The position numbers and the translations under genes were made by a program. 64,000 bases of DNA from Ketobacter sp963922875 (GTDB lineage Bacteria > Pseudomonadota > Gammaproteobacteria > Pseudomonadales > Ketobacteraceae), in the NCBI GenBank assembly GCA_963922875.1, contig CAWUJH010000003.1:594942-658941 (forward strand). Direction: 5' to 3'. How positions within the stretch are numbered: the stretch's first letter is position 1; every line of letters starts with the position of its first letter. The notes under the pieces were generated by a model. That model searched no databases. It had not been told where the DNA came from and saw only the letters and a program-made list of their open reading frames with translations. Positions 1 through 8,325 of the stretch are shown here, piece after piece.

Positions 1-1110
1 GATTCTATTAGCTTTCAAATTGGTGCTAATGCCGGTGAAACGGTTTCTGTGGATGGTGTTGATGCTCGCGCCAGTGCTTTAGGTTCACAGCCTGGTGCGG
101 TTCAAAGTACCGCGTCAAGCTTGGCGGCCGGTGTATCAGCCAGTGTGGATTCCTTTTCCATCACTGTGGGTACTGGTGGTACTGCAGTGGATGTGGTGAG
201 TGCGGCCAATGGTGGGGCAATAGTAGGTGCAGCGACCGCCGGTTTGACTGATCCAACTGCGGCTGACTATGGGTCAGGGGTGGCAAAAGCCCTTGCTGAG
301 CGTATTAACGACTTGCGAGCCGATGGTAATGAGGATCTGGAAGGAGTTTACGCCACTGCCACAACAACCTATGACTATACAGATGCTGGCGCTTCTTTGG
401 CCTCTGAAGCCTATGTAGGCTCCGGATCGTTGGCAAATGGCGACTTGAATATTAACGGGGTCGATGTTGGTCCTGTGACTGTTCAAGAGAAAGATGCCGA
501 TGGTGCTTTACAGAACGCCATTAACGCTAAGTCAGATATTACCGGTGTAACCGCGAGTTTGGATGACAATGGTCGCCTCGTGCTTACCGCTGATGATGGC
601 CGTGATATCGTAATAACAACTGCCAACGGCGCGGAGGATTTGCTTTTTGAAGGTGGTGACACTGATGACAGTAACAACGTAGCAGCACTCACTGGATCCT
701 TTAAGTCTGGGACGTTGACGGTGTCAGCTCAAGATACTATTACCTTAGCGGGCGATGGTTTGGCAGCAACTGACGACAGTAACGTGCAGGCCGTGGGTAC
801 CATAGCCAATGCTGATATCACTACGGTAGCAGGTGCTAATATCACCATCGAGTCTATCGATAGTGCGATTGGGCAAATAGACTCTTTCCGGGCAGGGTTG
901 GGTGCGATACAAAACCGCTTTGAGTCTACGATCCGTAACTTATCAGCGGTATCGGAAAGCTTGGCGGCAGCGAATAGTCGAATTCGGGACGCGGATTTTG
1001 CAACTGAAACGGCTAATCTATCCAAGAACCAGGTGTTACAACAAGCCGGTATCTCGGTGCTCGCTCAAGCCAACGCATTACCACAGCAAGCATTGTCTCT
1101 ACTGGGATAA
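1..1110 (+). CDS. fliC: Flagellin, 3' part of gene (N terminus outside window)
   Basis: The open frame runs from base 1 without a start, so the conserved N-terminal D0/D1 region lies upstream; 369 residues are visible. The first residues (FQIGANAGETVSV) are typical of the end of the N-terminal conserved domain. The middle, rich in Gly, Ala, Thr and Asp, is the variable surface-exposed D2/D3 part. It contains a flagellin_IN-like segment with a GSLANGDLNINGVDV motif. The last 80 or so residues form the conserved C-terminal domain (SRIRDADFATETANLSKNQ, ending ALSLLG) that packs in the filament core. It is followed by flaG and fliD. The surface-exposed middle is the likely substrate of the modification enzymes encoded at 5849-14347 (inference). 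Confidence 0.95.
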   Translation, partial: DSISFQIGANAGETVSVDGVDARASALGSQPGAVQSTASSLAAGVSASVDSFSITVGTGGTAVDVVSAANGGAIVGAATAGLTDPTAADYGSGVAKALAERINDLRADGNEDLEGVYATATTTYDYTDAGASLASEAYVGSGSLANGDLNINGVDVGPVTVQEKDADGALQNAINAKSDITGVTASLDDNGRLVLTADDGRDIVITTANGAEDLLFEGGDTDDSNNVAALTGSFKSGTLTVSAQDTITLAGDGLAATDDSNVQAVGTIANADITTVAGANITIESIDSAIGQIDSFRAGLGAIQNRFESTIRNLSAVSESLAAANSRIRDADFATETANLSKNQVLQQAGISVLAQANALPQQALSLLG

Positions 1111-1151
1111 TATCGGTAGAGTACAATAAACAATGGCCTTTTTAGGTCGGA

Positions 1152-1185
1152 GCGGGACCCGAGGGTTAAAACCTTGGGTTTCCGC
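1152..1185 (+). terminator. Strong hairpin between flagellin and flaG
   Basis: The arms gcgg(g)acccgagg and ccttgggt(t)tccgc pair around a GTTAAAA loop, with one G-T wobble and one bulge. There is no run of T directly after it, so it is more likely an mRNA 3'-end stabiliser or a partial terminator that lets flagellin mRNA exceed flaG mRNA than a full stop. Confidence 0.5.
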
Positions 1186-1206
1186 GTTTGTTGTTTAGGT
1201 GTAGTT

Positions 1207-1689
1207 ATGATTAACGATAAACCTTTAAATACTGATTTTAATGTCTTGAGGCAGAACTTAAAAGCTGACCTGGCACAGCAGGAACGGGTAAAGAGTTCTG
1301 AGAAGGCACAGAATACTCCTAAATCTGAGCCGCTAGGTAGAATGTCTAAAGATGTTGAGGCAGAAATAATTGCGCCTGAAGAAATGGCAAAGTCTAATCA
1401 ACAAGCAAACGCTCCTTCTCCAGTATTATCTGAAAAGGTCAAAGCTGAACTCCTGCAAAAAGTGCAAGAGGCTATACCCAAAGTCAGGGAGTTGATGCAG
1501 AAAAATCAGCGTTCCTTAGACTTTAAAGTGGCTGAAGATGAAAATCGGGTCATTATTACGGTTATTGATAAAGAAACCGATCGAGTGATTCGGCAGATAC
1601 CTCCTGAAGATATATTGCTGATAGCGGATGCTATTGAACAAGGTATGGATGACCTCCCTGATGGAGTTATCGTCAACTATAAAGCGTGA
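1207..1689 (+). CDS. flaG: FlaG family flagellar protein
   Basis: A 160-residue protein. The N-terminal half is polar and low in complexity. The C-terminal half (about residues 80-155) is the FlaG domain, with RSLDFKVAEDENRVIITVID and then RVIRQIPPEDILLIADAI. FlaG proteins affect filament length in polar flagella. The ATG at 1207 is chosen because an AGGTG stands 7 bases ahead; an upstream in-frame start at 1174 would run into the hairpin region. It sits in the standard flagellin-flaG-fliD order of Pseudomonas and Vibrio. Confidence 0.9.
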   Translation: MINDKPLNTDFNVLRQNLKADLAQQERVKSSEKAQNTPKSEPLGRMSKDVEAEIIAPEEMAKSNQQANAPSPVLSEKVKAELLQKVQEAIPKVRELMQKNQRSLDFKVAEDENRVIITVIDKETDRVIRQIPPEDILLIADAIEQGMDDLPDGVIVNYKA

Positions 1690-1734
1690 TAAAAATTGGA
1701 TTTCATATTATTAATAAGTAGACGCCAAAGTCAC

Positions 1735-1762
1735 AGGTTAGATTAATAAGCCAAGCTAACCT
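1735..1762 (+). terminator. Possible weak terminator after flaG
   Basis: A perfect 7-bp inverted repeat (AGGTTAG / CTAACCT) is separated by 14 bases, and a T-rich stretch begins about 10 bases downstream. The loop is long and the T run is displaced, so this is only a candidate end for the fliC-flaG transcript. Confidence 0.25.
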
Positions 1763-1847
1763 TACTTGGATCAGTTTTTCCTTTCGAATAAAGATTTGTT
1801 CTGTTCTGCCGATACTATAATGAGTAAAGAGAAGCGAGCATTTTAGC

Positions 1848-1864
1848 TTGGTATGCTAATTGCT
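1848..1864 (+). promoter_or_regulatory. Sigma-54 promoter of fliD
   Basis: TTGG-TATG-CTAA-TTGCT has the invariant GG (1850-1851) and GC (1862-1863) exactly 10 bases apart, as the -24/-12 elements of RpoN promoters require. It lies about 75 bases before the fliD start. In Pseudomonas the equivalent fliD promoter is RpoN/FleQ-dependent. Confidence 0.7.
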
Positions 1865-1936
1865 TGGTTTCTAATGGTGTGAAGATTTTAATGGATTTGA
1901 TACTTCGCACTTTATAGTTCTTGTGAGGTTAACGCT

Positions 1937-3373
1937 ATGGCGTCTATTACGGCAGCCGGAACTGGTTCCGGGCTCGACATTGAAAAGATTATAGAAACAT
2001 TGACCGAAGCCGAACGGGTGCCCACTGAATCTCGCCTGGATAGAAGAGAAGTTGAAATTAAGGCAGAAATATCTGCTTTTGGTTCATTAAAAGGGGCTCT
2101 AACAGATTTTCAATCGGCAATGTCTGGCCTTTCCTCCCTGAAAGATCTTGCCGCTCGTTCTGCAACCTCAACCAATGAAAGCACCTTTACTGCCACTGCC
2201 TCCAGTGGTGCGGCTGTAGGTTCCACCGATATTCAAGTAACACAGTTAGCCTCTAACCATAAATTGGTATCAACGGCGGATTTTGCCAGTTCCTCCGCTG
2301 CAGTAGGTGCCGGCACTCTTTCTTTATCGTTGGGGGCCTCTAGTTTCGATGTCACCATAACCGCTCCAGATAGCAATACCTTAGGGGGAATTCGTGATGC
2401 GATCAATGATGCTGCAGACAACCCAGGTATAACGGCCAGTATTTTGACTGTCAGCGACGGCATGGGTGGGACAGTTTCCAAACTGGTTTTAACCGCTGAT
2501 GAAACCGGCGCTGATAATGCAATTACTGTGTCTGTTACCAATGATTCGGATGGCAATGACACTGACAATGTTGGGCTATCGGCTTTCGTGTTTGCTGGTG
2601 AATTGGACCCTGGCAGTAATATGTCTCAGAAAACACCGGCACAGGATGCCAGTTTGCTGCTGGACGGAGAGTACGTCGTTACTAGCTCCACCAACGTCTT
2701 TTCTGATGCTATTGAAGGGGTGACCATCACGGCTCTAGCTCAGGATTTGGATAATACGGAAAAGTTGACGATTGGTCTCGATCAATCAGCGATAACGGAT
2801 CGGCTGACTGAATTCGTCGCCGCATTCAACGCACTAAGTGATACTCTGGCCTTTCTAACTGACTATGATGTTGAAGCGCAAGAGGCGGGTTTGCTGACCG
2901 GTGATTTCGTCGCTCGCACTATTGAAACTCAGCTTCGTCGCACTATTAGTAGTGTGTTAGATGGTGCAACAAGTTCCTTTAATTCTTTAGCGTCAATAGG
3001 TATCACTACCCAAAGAGACGGCAGTATCGCTTTGGATTCGAGCAAATTGAGTACGGCATTAGGGAGTAATTTCGACGATGTTGCTGAGTTATTGGCTGGT
3101 GATGAAGGTCTAATAAAAAATCTAGACGATAAAATAGAGAGTTTTTTGCGAAGTGATGGTGCAATTGCCAGCCGCAATACCACTTTTCAATCGCAACTTA
3201 AAGAAATCGATGAGCAAAGAGAGCGACTTAATCTACGGATTGACTCCTACGAGCAGCGTATTCGGTTGCAATATACTAATCTTGATATTCTGGTTGGGCA
3301 GTTACAGAGTACAGGTGACTTTGTAACGCAACAGCTGGATATCATTAAAGCTGGTATAACTGGCAAGAAATAA
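1937..3373 (+). CDS. fliD: Flagellar filament cap protein FliD
   Basis: A 478-residue hook-associated protein 2 that caps the growing filament and inserts flagellin subunits. The N terminus carries the FliD_N signature (about residues 8-105, GTGSGLDIEKIIETL). A flagellin_IN-like hook segment lies in the middle, around residues 125-180. The FliD_C domain covers about residues 235-460 and ends in a heptad-rich helix (LNLRIDSYEQRIRLQYTNLD) typical of the axial family. The start follows GTGAGG at a good distance. Length is normal. It begins a fliD-fliS-fliT operon behind a sigma-54 promoter. Confidence 0.96.
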   Translation: MASITAAGTGSGLDIEKIIETLTEAERVPTESRLDRREVEIKAEISAFGSLKGALTDFQSAMSGLSSLKDLAARSATSTNESTFTATASSGAAVGSTDIQVTQLASNHKLVSTADFASSSAAVGAGTLSLSLGASSFDVTITAPDSNTLGGIRDAINDAADNPGITASILTVSDGMGGTVSKLVLTADETGADNAITVSVTNDSDGNDTDNVGLSAFVFAGELDPGSNMSQKTPAQDASLLLDGEYVVTSSTNVFSDAIEGVTITALAQDLDNTEKLTIGLDQSAITDRLTEFVAAFNALSDTLAFLTDYDVEAQEAGLLTGDFVARTIETQLRRTISSVLDGATSSFNSLASIGITTQRDGSIALDSSKLSTALGSNFDDVAELLAGDEGLIKNLDDKIESFLRSDGAIASRNTTFQSQLKEIDEQRERLNLRIDSYEQRIRLQYTNLDILVGQLQSTGDFVTQQLDIIKAGITGKK

Positions 3374-3395
3374 TAGGCGATAGACGGGCGATACT

Positions 3396-3821
3396 ATGAA
3401 TATGAGAAAAGGTGCACAACAGTACGCACAATTAAAGAAGCAAACGGGAATTGAAGATGCTAATCCTCACCAATTGATTGGTATGTTGTACCAAGGCGCA
3501 CTGGATAATCTACAGCAATCGCTGGGCTGTATCGAGCGTAATGATTATGAAGGTCGTGGTCGACACCTAGGTCGGGTGATTACTATCTTAGGTGGTTTGC
3601 AAAGCTTTTTGGATCATGAAAAAGGCGGCGATATCGCTCGTAACCTGGATAGCTTATATGAATATATGAGTATACGCTTGTACGAAGCCTCTAGCGCTCA
3701 TAGCAAGCAAATGGTGGAAGAGGTGATTGCCCTAATCAAGGAAATAAAAGAAGGTTGGGATGGTATAGCCGGAGAAGCCACTAAAATCTACAGTAACAAA
3801 GAAGAATCAGCAACGAGTTAA
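3396..3821 (+). CDS. fliS: Flagellar export chaperone FliS
   Basis: A 141-residue helical chaperone that binds the C-terminal end of flagellin in the cytoplasm and prevents early polymerisation. The FliS signature is visible: an N-terminal segment ending DANPHQLIGMLYQGALDNL, a central glycine/arginine-rich turn (EGRGRHLGRVITILGGLQ), and the helix with LYEYMSIRLYEAS. Spacing is 22 bases after fliD and 4 bases before fliT, so the three genes are one operon. Confidence 0.95.
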   Translation: MNMRKGAQQYAQLKKQTGIEDANPHQLIGMLYQGALDNLQQSLGCIERNDYEGRGRHLGRVITILGGLQSFLDHEKGGDIARNLDSLYEYMSIRLYEASSAHSKQMVEEVIALIKEIKEGWDGIAGEATKIYSNKEESATS

Positions 3822-3825
3822 CCCA

Positions 3826-4140
3826 ATGCTAGCAGATAAATTGGCAGAATACTCAGATCTGATCGAAACTGCATTGGCAACGGCAGATCTGGAACAAGTA
3901 CAGGATCTTACCCATAGCGCGGACTTGTATCTACATAAGCACTTACCTCTATCTGATACCAATCAGGTAGATATTGCGGAACTTACTGCGGCCATGGAAC
4001 GACTCTCTAGCCAGTTCCAGGCCGCGATGCTATTAGTTGAAGCGGCCCGTAAGGATGCCCATAGCCAATTGCAATTACTGGGTAAAAGTAAGAAAAACAC
4101 CAATAAATACCTTGATATCGCCCGTAATTTCGGTAGTTAA
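3826..4140 (+). CDS. fliT: FliT-like flagellar export chaperone
   Basis: A 104-residue, mostly helical, acidic protein lying directly after fliS. FliT proteins are small chaperones of FliD with little sequence conservation. The call rests on size, helix pattern, the C-terminal DIARNFGS-type tail and above all position. In Pseudomonas the same slot holds FleP/FliT-like proteins. Confidence 0.7.
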   Translation: MLADKLAEYSDLIETALATADLEQVQDLTHSADLYLHKHLPLSDTNQVDIAELTAAMERLSSQFQAAMLLVEAARKDAHSQLQLLGKSKKNTNKYLDIARNFGS

Positions 4141-4218
4141 ATAAGTCTAAGTTCCTGAATTCTAATATTCGATTCGCTATTCCTCCAGGATTCAACGCCG
4201 CCTGATGAAAAAATCTGC

Positions 4219-4232
4219 GTCAGTAATTTGAC
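4219..4232 (+). promoter_or_regulatory. FleQ box upstream of fleQ
   Basis: GTCAGTAATTTGAC matches the published Pseudomonas FleQ box (GTCaNTAAAtTGAC) at 13 of 14 positions, counting N as a match. It is embedded in a TCAGT/ACTGA inverted repeat and lies 110 bases ahead of the fleQ ATG. This suggests that FleQ controls its own gene. The 201-base fliT-fleQ gap otherwise holds only the fleQ promoter, which I could not place. Confidence 0.55.
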
Positions 4233-4341
4233 TGATCCGTAGGCCATAGCCTTTACTGAAAGGTAAGTGCTTAAGAAGTGTCAATATTAATCAGCTTCAT
4301 AAGCAGTACTAGGATTAACATAAGGCGTTTTATTACCAGTT

Positions 4342-5772
4342 ATGTGGCGAGAAATAAAGGTTCTATTGGTGGACGATAACGAATTGCGCCGCCATGACAT
4401 GACAACAATTTTGAATTTCGTGGGAGAGCAGACGATCTATTGTGCGTCAGATGAATGGCAACAAGCCGTGACCGACGAAGAAAGTGGCTCTTTTACCAGT
4501 CTAATAATAGGAGAGGCACCCAATATATCTCAGCTTGCAGAAGCTATTATTGATTGGGAGCCGACCCTTCCCATTATATTGCTGGATTCTGCTGAGTTTG
4601 ACAAAGAAGTTGCCGATAAGGTCAAGCGAGCCTTGATTGCCAGTATCGAAACGCCTCCTAATTACACCAAAATGATGGACACTTTGCATCGAGCCCAAGT
4701 GTATAAAGACCATATCAATACTGACCCTTCACGTTCCCAGCGCCGAGAAGCTCAGCTATTTCGTAGTCTAGTGGGTACCAGCCGAAACATTGTCAAGGTA
4801 CGTGAGCTAATGGCGCAAGTGGCGGATAAAGACGTCAACGTACTCATTACGGGTGAATCAGGTACTGGTAAGGAAGTGGTGGCGAGAAACCTTCATTACA
4901 ACTCACATCGGAGGCACAAGCCGTTTGTGCCCGTAAATTGCGGAGCGATTCCCCAGGAGCTATTGGAGAGTGAGCTGTTCGGTCATGAAAAAGGCGCCTT
5001 TACTGGAGCCATAACCAGTCGACCAGGACGTTTTGAGTTGGCAGAAGGCGGCACAATATTTCTGGACGAAATTGGTGATATGCCTCTGCATATGCAGGTT
5101 AAGCTTTTGCGAGTTCTACAGGAGCGCACTTTTGAGCGAGTAGGAGGTTCTAAAACCTACAATGCTGATGTTCGAGTTATTGCTGCTACTCATCAAAATC
5201 TTGAGGATCAAATCAAAGAAGGAAAATTTCGTGAAGACCTCTATTACAGAATAAATGTATTTCCCATAGAAATGCCGCCGTTGCGGGAACGTACGGAGGA
5301 TATACCATTATTACTAAACGAATTGGTCGCTAGAATTGAAAATGAAAAACGAGGTTCAATTCGATTTAACTCTGCAGCGATCATGGGCCTGTGTCGTCAT
5401 GATTGGGCTGGCAACGTCAGAGAATTGGCCAATTTGGTGGAACGATTAGTGATTACTCATCCCTACGGTGTCATCGGGCTATCGGATCTACCGAAGCGCT
5501 TTCGTCACGTTGATGACATTGATGAAGAGCAAGAATTACCGGATGAACTTGCCGGTAGCAGTATGCCTGGATTCGTGAATATGGATAACACTGCGCTGTT
5601 ACCCGTTAATGGGATTGATTTAAAAGAATATTTATCAAATTTAGAATCAAACCTTATCAAGCAGGCGTTGGATGATTGCAACGGTGTTGTGGCAAGAGCT
5701 GCGGAAAAACTGAAGATAAGGCGCACGACACTAGTAGAAAAAATGAGGAAATACGATCTTAATAGAGTTTAA
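4342..5772 (+). CDS. fleQ: Flagellar master transcriptional activator FleQ (FlrA)
   Basis: A 476-residue sigma-54 enhancer-binding protein at the top of the polar flagellar hierarchy. The N-terminal FleQ-type receiver (residues 1-125) lacks the phosphoacceptor aspartate: the expected position reads SLIIGEAPN. This is normal for FleQ. The AAA+ domain follows, with Walker A GESGTGKE and sigma-54 contact loop GAFTGA (about residues 218-223). The LFRS motif at 139-142 and downstream arginines match the c-di-GMP-binding site of FleQ, so the second messenger probably antagonises it. A Fis-type helix-turn-helix is at the C terminus (AAEKLKIRRTTLVEKM). It stands alone behind its own upstream region. 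Confidence 0.95.
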   Translation: MWREIKVLLVDDNELRRHDMTTILNFVGEQTIYCASDEWQQAVTDEESGSFTSLIIGEAPNISQLAEAIIDWEPTLPIILLDSAEFDKEVADKVKRALIASIETPPNYTKMMDTLHRAQVYKDHINTDPSRSQRREAQLFRSLVGTSRNIVKVRELMAQVADKDVNVLITGESGTGKEVVARNLHYNSHRRHKPFVPVNCGAIPQELLESELFGHEKGAFTGAITSRPGRFELAEGGTIFLDEIGDMPLHMQVKLLRVLQERTFERVGGSKTYNADVRVIAATHQNLEDQIKEGKFREDLYYRINVFPIEMPPLRERTEDIPLLLNELVARIENEKRGSIRFNSAAIMGLCRHDWAGNVRELANLVERLVITHPYGVIGLSDLPKRFRHVDDIDEEQELPDELAGSSMPGFVNMDNTALLPVNGIDLKEYLSNLESNLIKQALDDCNGVVARAAEKLKIRRTTLVEKMRKYDLNRV

Positions 5773-5812
5773 GGCATGTCTCTTGCAGTCATTGATTAAT
5801 GTAATAAAAAGT

Positions 5813-5826
5813 GTCGAAAAATTGTC
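5813..5826 (+). promoter_or_regulatory. Possible FleQ box ahead of the modification island
   Basis: GTCGAAAAATTGTC matches the FleQ box GTCaNTAAAtTGAC at 11 of 14 positions. It lies 23 bases before the first island gene, in the 76-base gap after fleQ. At this distance it could repress or control transcription of the island. Confidence 0.35.
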
Positions 5827-5848
5827 AATACTTCGGGTTTACTAAACC

Positions 5849-7609
5849 ATGGCTGCAGCCTCTCAAGCTACTGTTAAAATTGATATTCAAATCGCTGATG
5901 CCAAGCGATTGCATATTGCGGGTGAATTAAAACTAGCCCAAAGAAAGTATGAGAAGTTATTGAAGAAAATGCCTGCAAACCCGATGTTATTGAGTTTGCT
6001 AGGGGGGCTTCTATTACAAAGAAAGCAATACAAAAACGCTATTCCTTATCTTGAAAAAGCAGCCCAACTTAATAAGCAGGACGCTGATATACCCTATAAT
6101 CTTGCGTTGGCTTACTACCATTTAAAAGACTATAAAAAGTCTATAGTTGAATATCAACACGCCATCGCTGTTAAGCCTGCTCATGATAGAGCTCATTATA
6201 TGCTAGCTAGAGCCTGTCTGGAATCAAGAGAAAGTGATACCAAATCACTGGCTATAAAGTCACTTCAAGAAGATATTCGCATTACGGATCGATTGGACTC
6301 CCATGTATTGTTGGCTGAGTGCTTTCATGAAGACAAAAAAAATATTGAAGCGAGACAAGAGGCCAAGCTAGCCCTGCAAAAGGATCCCACTAATGAAATC
6401 GCTTTGTTCGTCTTGGCAAAAACGATAATCGCTGAAAACTACACAAATGCTCAAGTGGATATTCGTAGTGCTGAACCAGTCATTAAGGCAGGTAATTTGA
6501 TTCTTAAATTGTATCCCAACAGTTGGCGTGGGCATCATGTTATAGGTGAGGCCCTTGCCATGATAGGTGAAAACGACCTGGCGATTCAACATTATAAAAA
6601 AGTGAATGAATTGGTGCCGAATTTTGCGATGTCTAGAACCAATACGGGTGTGCTGCTTCTAAAGCAAGGTCGATTAAGCGAAGGCTGGGAAGAAATTGGA
6701 CATCGCAAACATCATGGAGCTGAACTTTATGGCATGGATACTGATGTTTTAAGCCGATGTCCAGCACCTTTTTGGGATGGTGAAATACGGGCAGGATTGA
6801 AGCTACTAGTAGCCTCGGAGCAGGGGATCGGAGACCAGTTTTTACACTGTCAAATGATTCGAGATCTTATTTCTATGGGTGTGCACGTACATATGACCTG
6901 CACGCAGAAAATTTTGCCGGTAATGACACGATCTATACCACAGGTAACTTTTTATAGCGCTGAAGACACTATTGAAAAAAATATACTGGAACAAATGGAT
7001 TTCAAAGCAGAGTTATTAGATCTTGGCAGATACTTGAGGTCTGACTTAGATAGCTTTAAAGAAAAATTCTATTACTTAAAGCCTGATCCAGATCTAGCGC
7101 AGATATATAAACAAAAATATCAAATTTTTGGCAACAAACTCAAAGTTGGCATTGCCTGGAAAAGTATTAGTCGTTCAGTCGGCAGCATAAAATCAACTCA
7201 ACTTATGGATTGGGAAGATATTCTGCGAACGCCAGGGGTTCAATTTATAAATATACAATACGGCTCGGTTGCTGAAGATATTCAGCAGATAAAGCAGCAA
7301 TACGGTGTGGAAATCTACCAGGATGACTTTGACCCATTCGACGATATAGAAAAAGCGATAGCACAAATATCAGCGTTAGACATGGTTATCTCCGTGTCAA
7401 ATGCATCCGTACATATTTCAGGTCAGCTGAATATTCCAACTTGGGTCATATTGAACAGCCGCCCACTCTGGCATTGGTTTGAAAATGACGACCGTACTGT
7501 TTGGTATGACAGCCTTAAGCTATTCCGTCAGAATCAATTGAGTGGCTGGCGGCCTGTATTAAATGAAGTCGCTAGAGCACTAAAAGATAAGGTAGGATCA
7601 AAAGAATGA
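5849..7609 (+). CDS. TPR-containing glycosyltransferase, probable flagellin modification
   Basis: A 586-residue two-part protein. Residues about 10-260 are tetratricopeptide repeats, with typical motifs such as AIPYLEKAAQLNKQDADIPY and IVEYQHAIAVKPAHDRAHY. Residues about 320-580 resemble the GT9/heptosyltransferase-like domain common in flagellin-modification loci (LVASEQGIGDQFLHC, VGIAWKS, MVISVSNASVHISGQL, and a tryptophan-rich PLWHWF segment). The nucleotide-sugar donor cannot be predicted. The family often sits next to flagellin genes and is thought to use the repeats to bind the acceptor protein. It is the first gene of the island and overlaps the next by 4 bases. Confidence 0.75.
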   Translation: MAAASQATVKIDIQIADAKRLHIAGELKLAQRKYEKLLKKMPANPMLLSLLGGLLLQRKQYKNAIPYLEKAAQLNKQDADIPYNLALAYYHLKDYKKSIVEYQHAIAVKPAHDRAHYMLARACLESRESDTKSLAIKSLQEDIRITDRLDSHVLLAECFHEDKKNIEARQEAKLALQKDPTNEIALFVLAKTIIAENYTNAQVDIRSAEPVIKAGNLILKLYPNSWRGHHVIGEALAMIGENDLAIQHYKKVNELVPNFAMSRTNTGVLLLKQGRLSEGWEEIGHRKHHGAELYGMDTDVLSRCPAPFWDGEIRAGLKLLVASEQGIGDQFLHCQMIRDLISMGVHVHMTCTQKILPVMTRSIPQVTFYSAEDTIEKNILEQMDFKAELLDLGRYLRSDLDSFKEKFYYLKPDPDLAQIYKQKYQIFGNKLKVGIAWKSISRSVGSIKSTQLMDWEDILRTPGVQFINIQYGSVAEDIQQIKQQYGVEIYQDDFDPFDDIEKAIAQISALDMVISVSNASVHISGQLNIPTWVILNSRPLWHWFENDDRTVWYDSLKLFRQNQLSGWRPVLNEVARALKDKVGSKE

Positions 7610-8313
7610 TTAAAGTTTTTATTGGCTTTGACCCCAAAGAGGCAATTGCCTACAACGTATTAGCCTATAGTCTCGAAGTAAATGCAAGTGAGCCTGTAGC
7701 TATCACTCCCATAATGTTGAAGCAGTTGAGTAATATTCATACCCGTACCAGAAATAATCTTTCATCAACTGAATTTTCCTTTACCCGATTCCTCGTGCCA
7801 TTTCTTTGTGATTTTGACGGTTGGGCAATATTCATGGATTGCGACATGTTAGTGCTCAGTGATATAGCAAAATTGTGGGAGCTACGCGATGAAAAATACG
7901 CGGTACAGGTGGTAAAACATGATCACCAACCGGCGAATACTACAAAATTCCTAAATCAACCACAGACCCGTTATGAAAAGAAAAACTGGTCGAGTGTGAT
8001 GCTAATGAATTGTGCAAAATGTAAGTCGTTGACCCCCCAATACGTTAACGAGGCTAGTGGTCTCGAGTTACATCAATTTAAGTGGCTTAAGAACGATGAA
8101 CTTATTGGAGAGATACCTCACTCCTGGAATCATCTAGTGGGTTATGATCAGTATTCAGATGAAGTAGACAATGTCCATTTTACAGAAGGTGGTCCCTATT
8201 TCAGAGAATATAGAGATTGCGATTATTCTAAAGACTGGATAGCTATGCGCGATAGAATGCTCTTTGTGGAAGATGCGAAATCCACAGCTGAGTGTAAACA
8301 ATCTAACGGTTAA
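7606..8313 (+). CDS. Glycosyltransferase of GT-A fold (GT8-like)
   Basis: A 235-residue cytoplasmic protein. It opens with KVFIGFDPKEAIAYNVLAYSL, as in a family of small GT8-like transferases. It has a DxD metal/nucleotide-sugar site, DCD at residues 78-80 (IFMDCDMLVLSDI), followed by a conserved HxWN-type segment (IPHSWNHLVGYDQ). Sugar and acceptor are unknown. The ATGA overlap with the preceding gene indicates translational coupling and joint use. Confidence 0.7.
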   Translation: MIKVFIGFDPKEAIAYNVLAYSLEVNASEPVAITPIMLKQLSNIHTRTRNNLSSTEFSFTRFLVPFLCDFDGWAIFMDCDMLVLSDIAKLWELRDEKYAVQVVKHDHQPANTTKFLNQPQTRYEKKNWSSVMLMNCAKCKSLTPQYVNEASGLELHQFKWLKNDELIGEIPHSWNHLVGYDQYSDEVDNVHFTEGGPYFREYRDCDYSKDWIAMRDRMLFVEDAKSTAECKQSNG

Positions 8314-8325
8314 CCTGAGTTCGTT

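Noticed and set aside
902..1129. Overlapping 75-codon frame inside the flagellin gene
   Set aside because: Shadow frame of a strongly supported gene.
4275..4288. GTCAATATTAATCA upstream of fleQ as a second FleQ box
   Set aside because: Only the first half fits the consensus (7 of 14).
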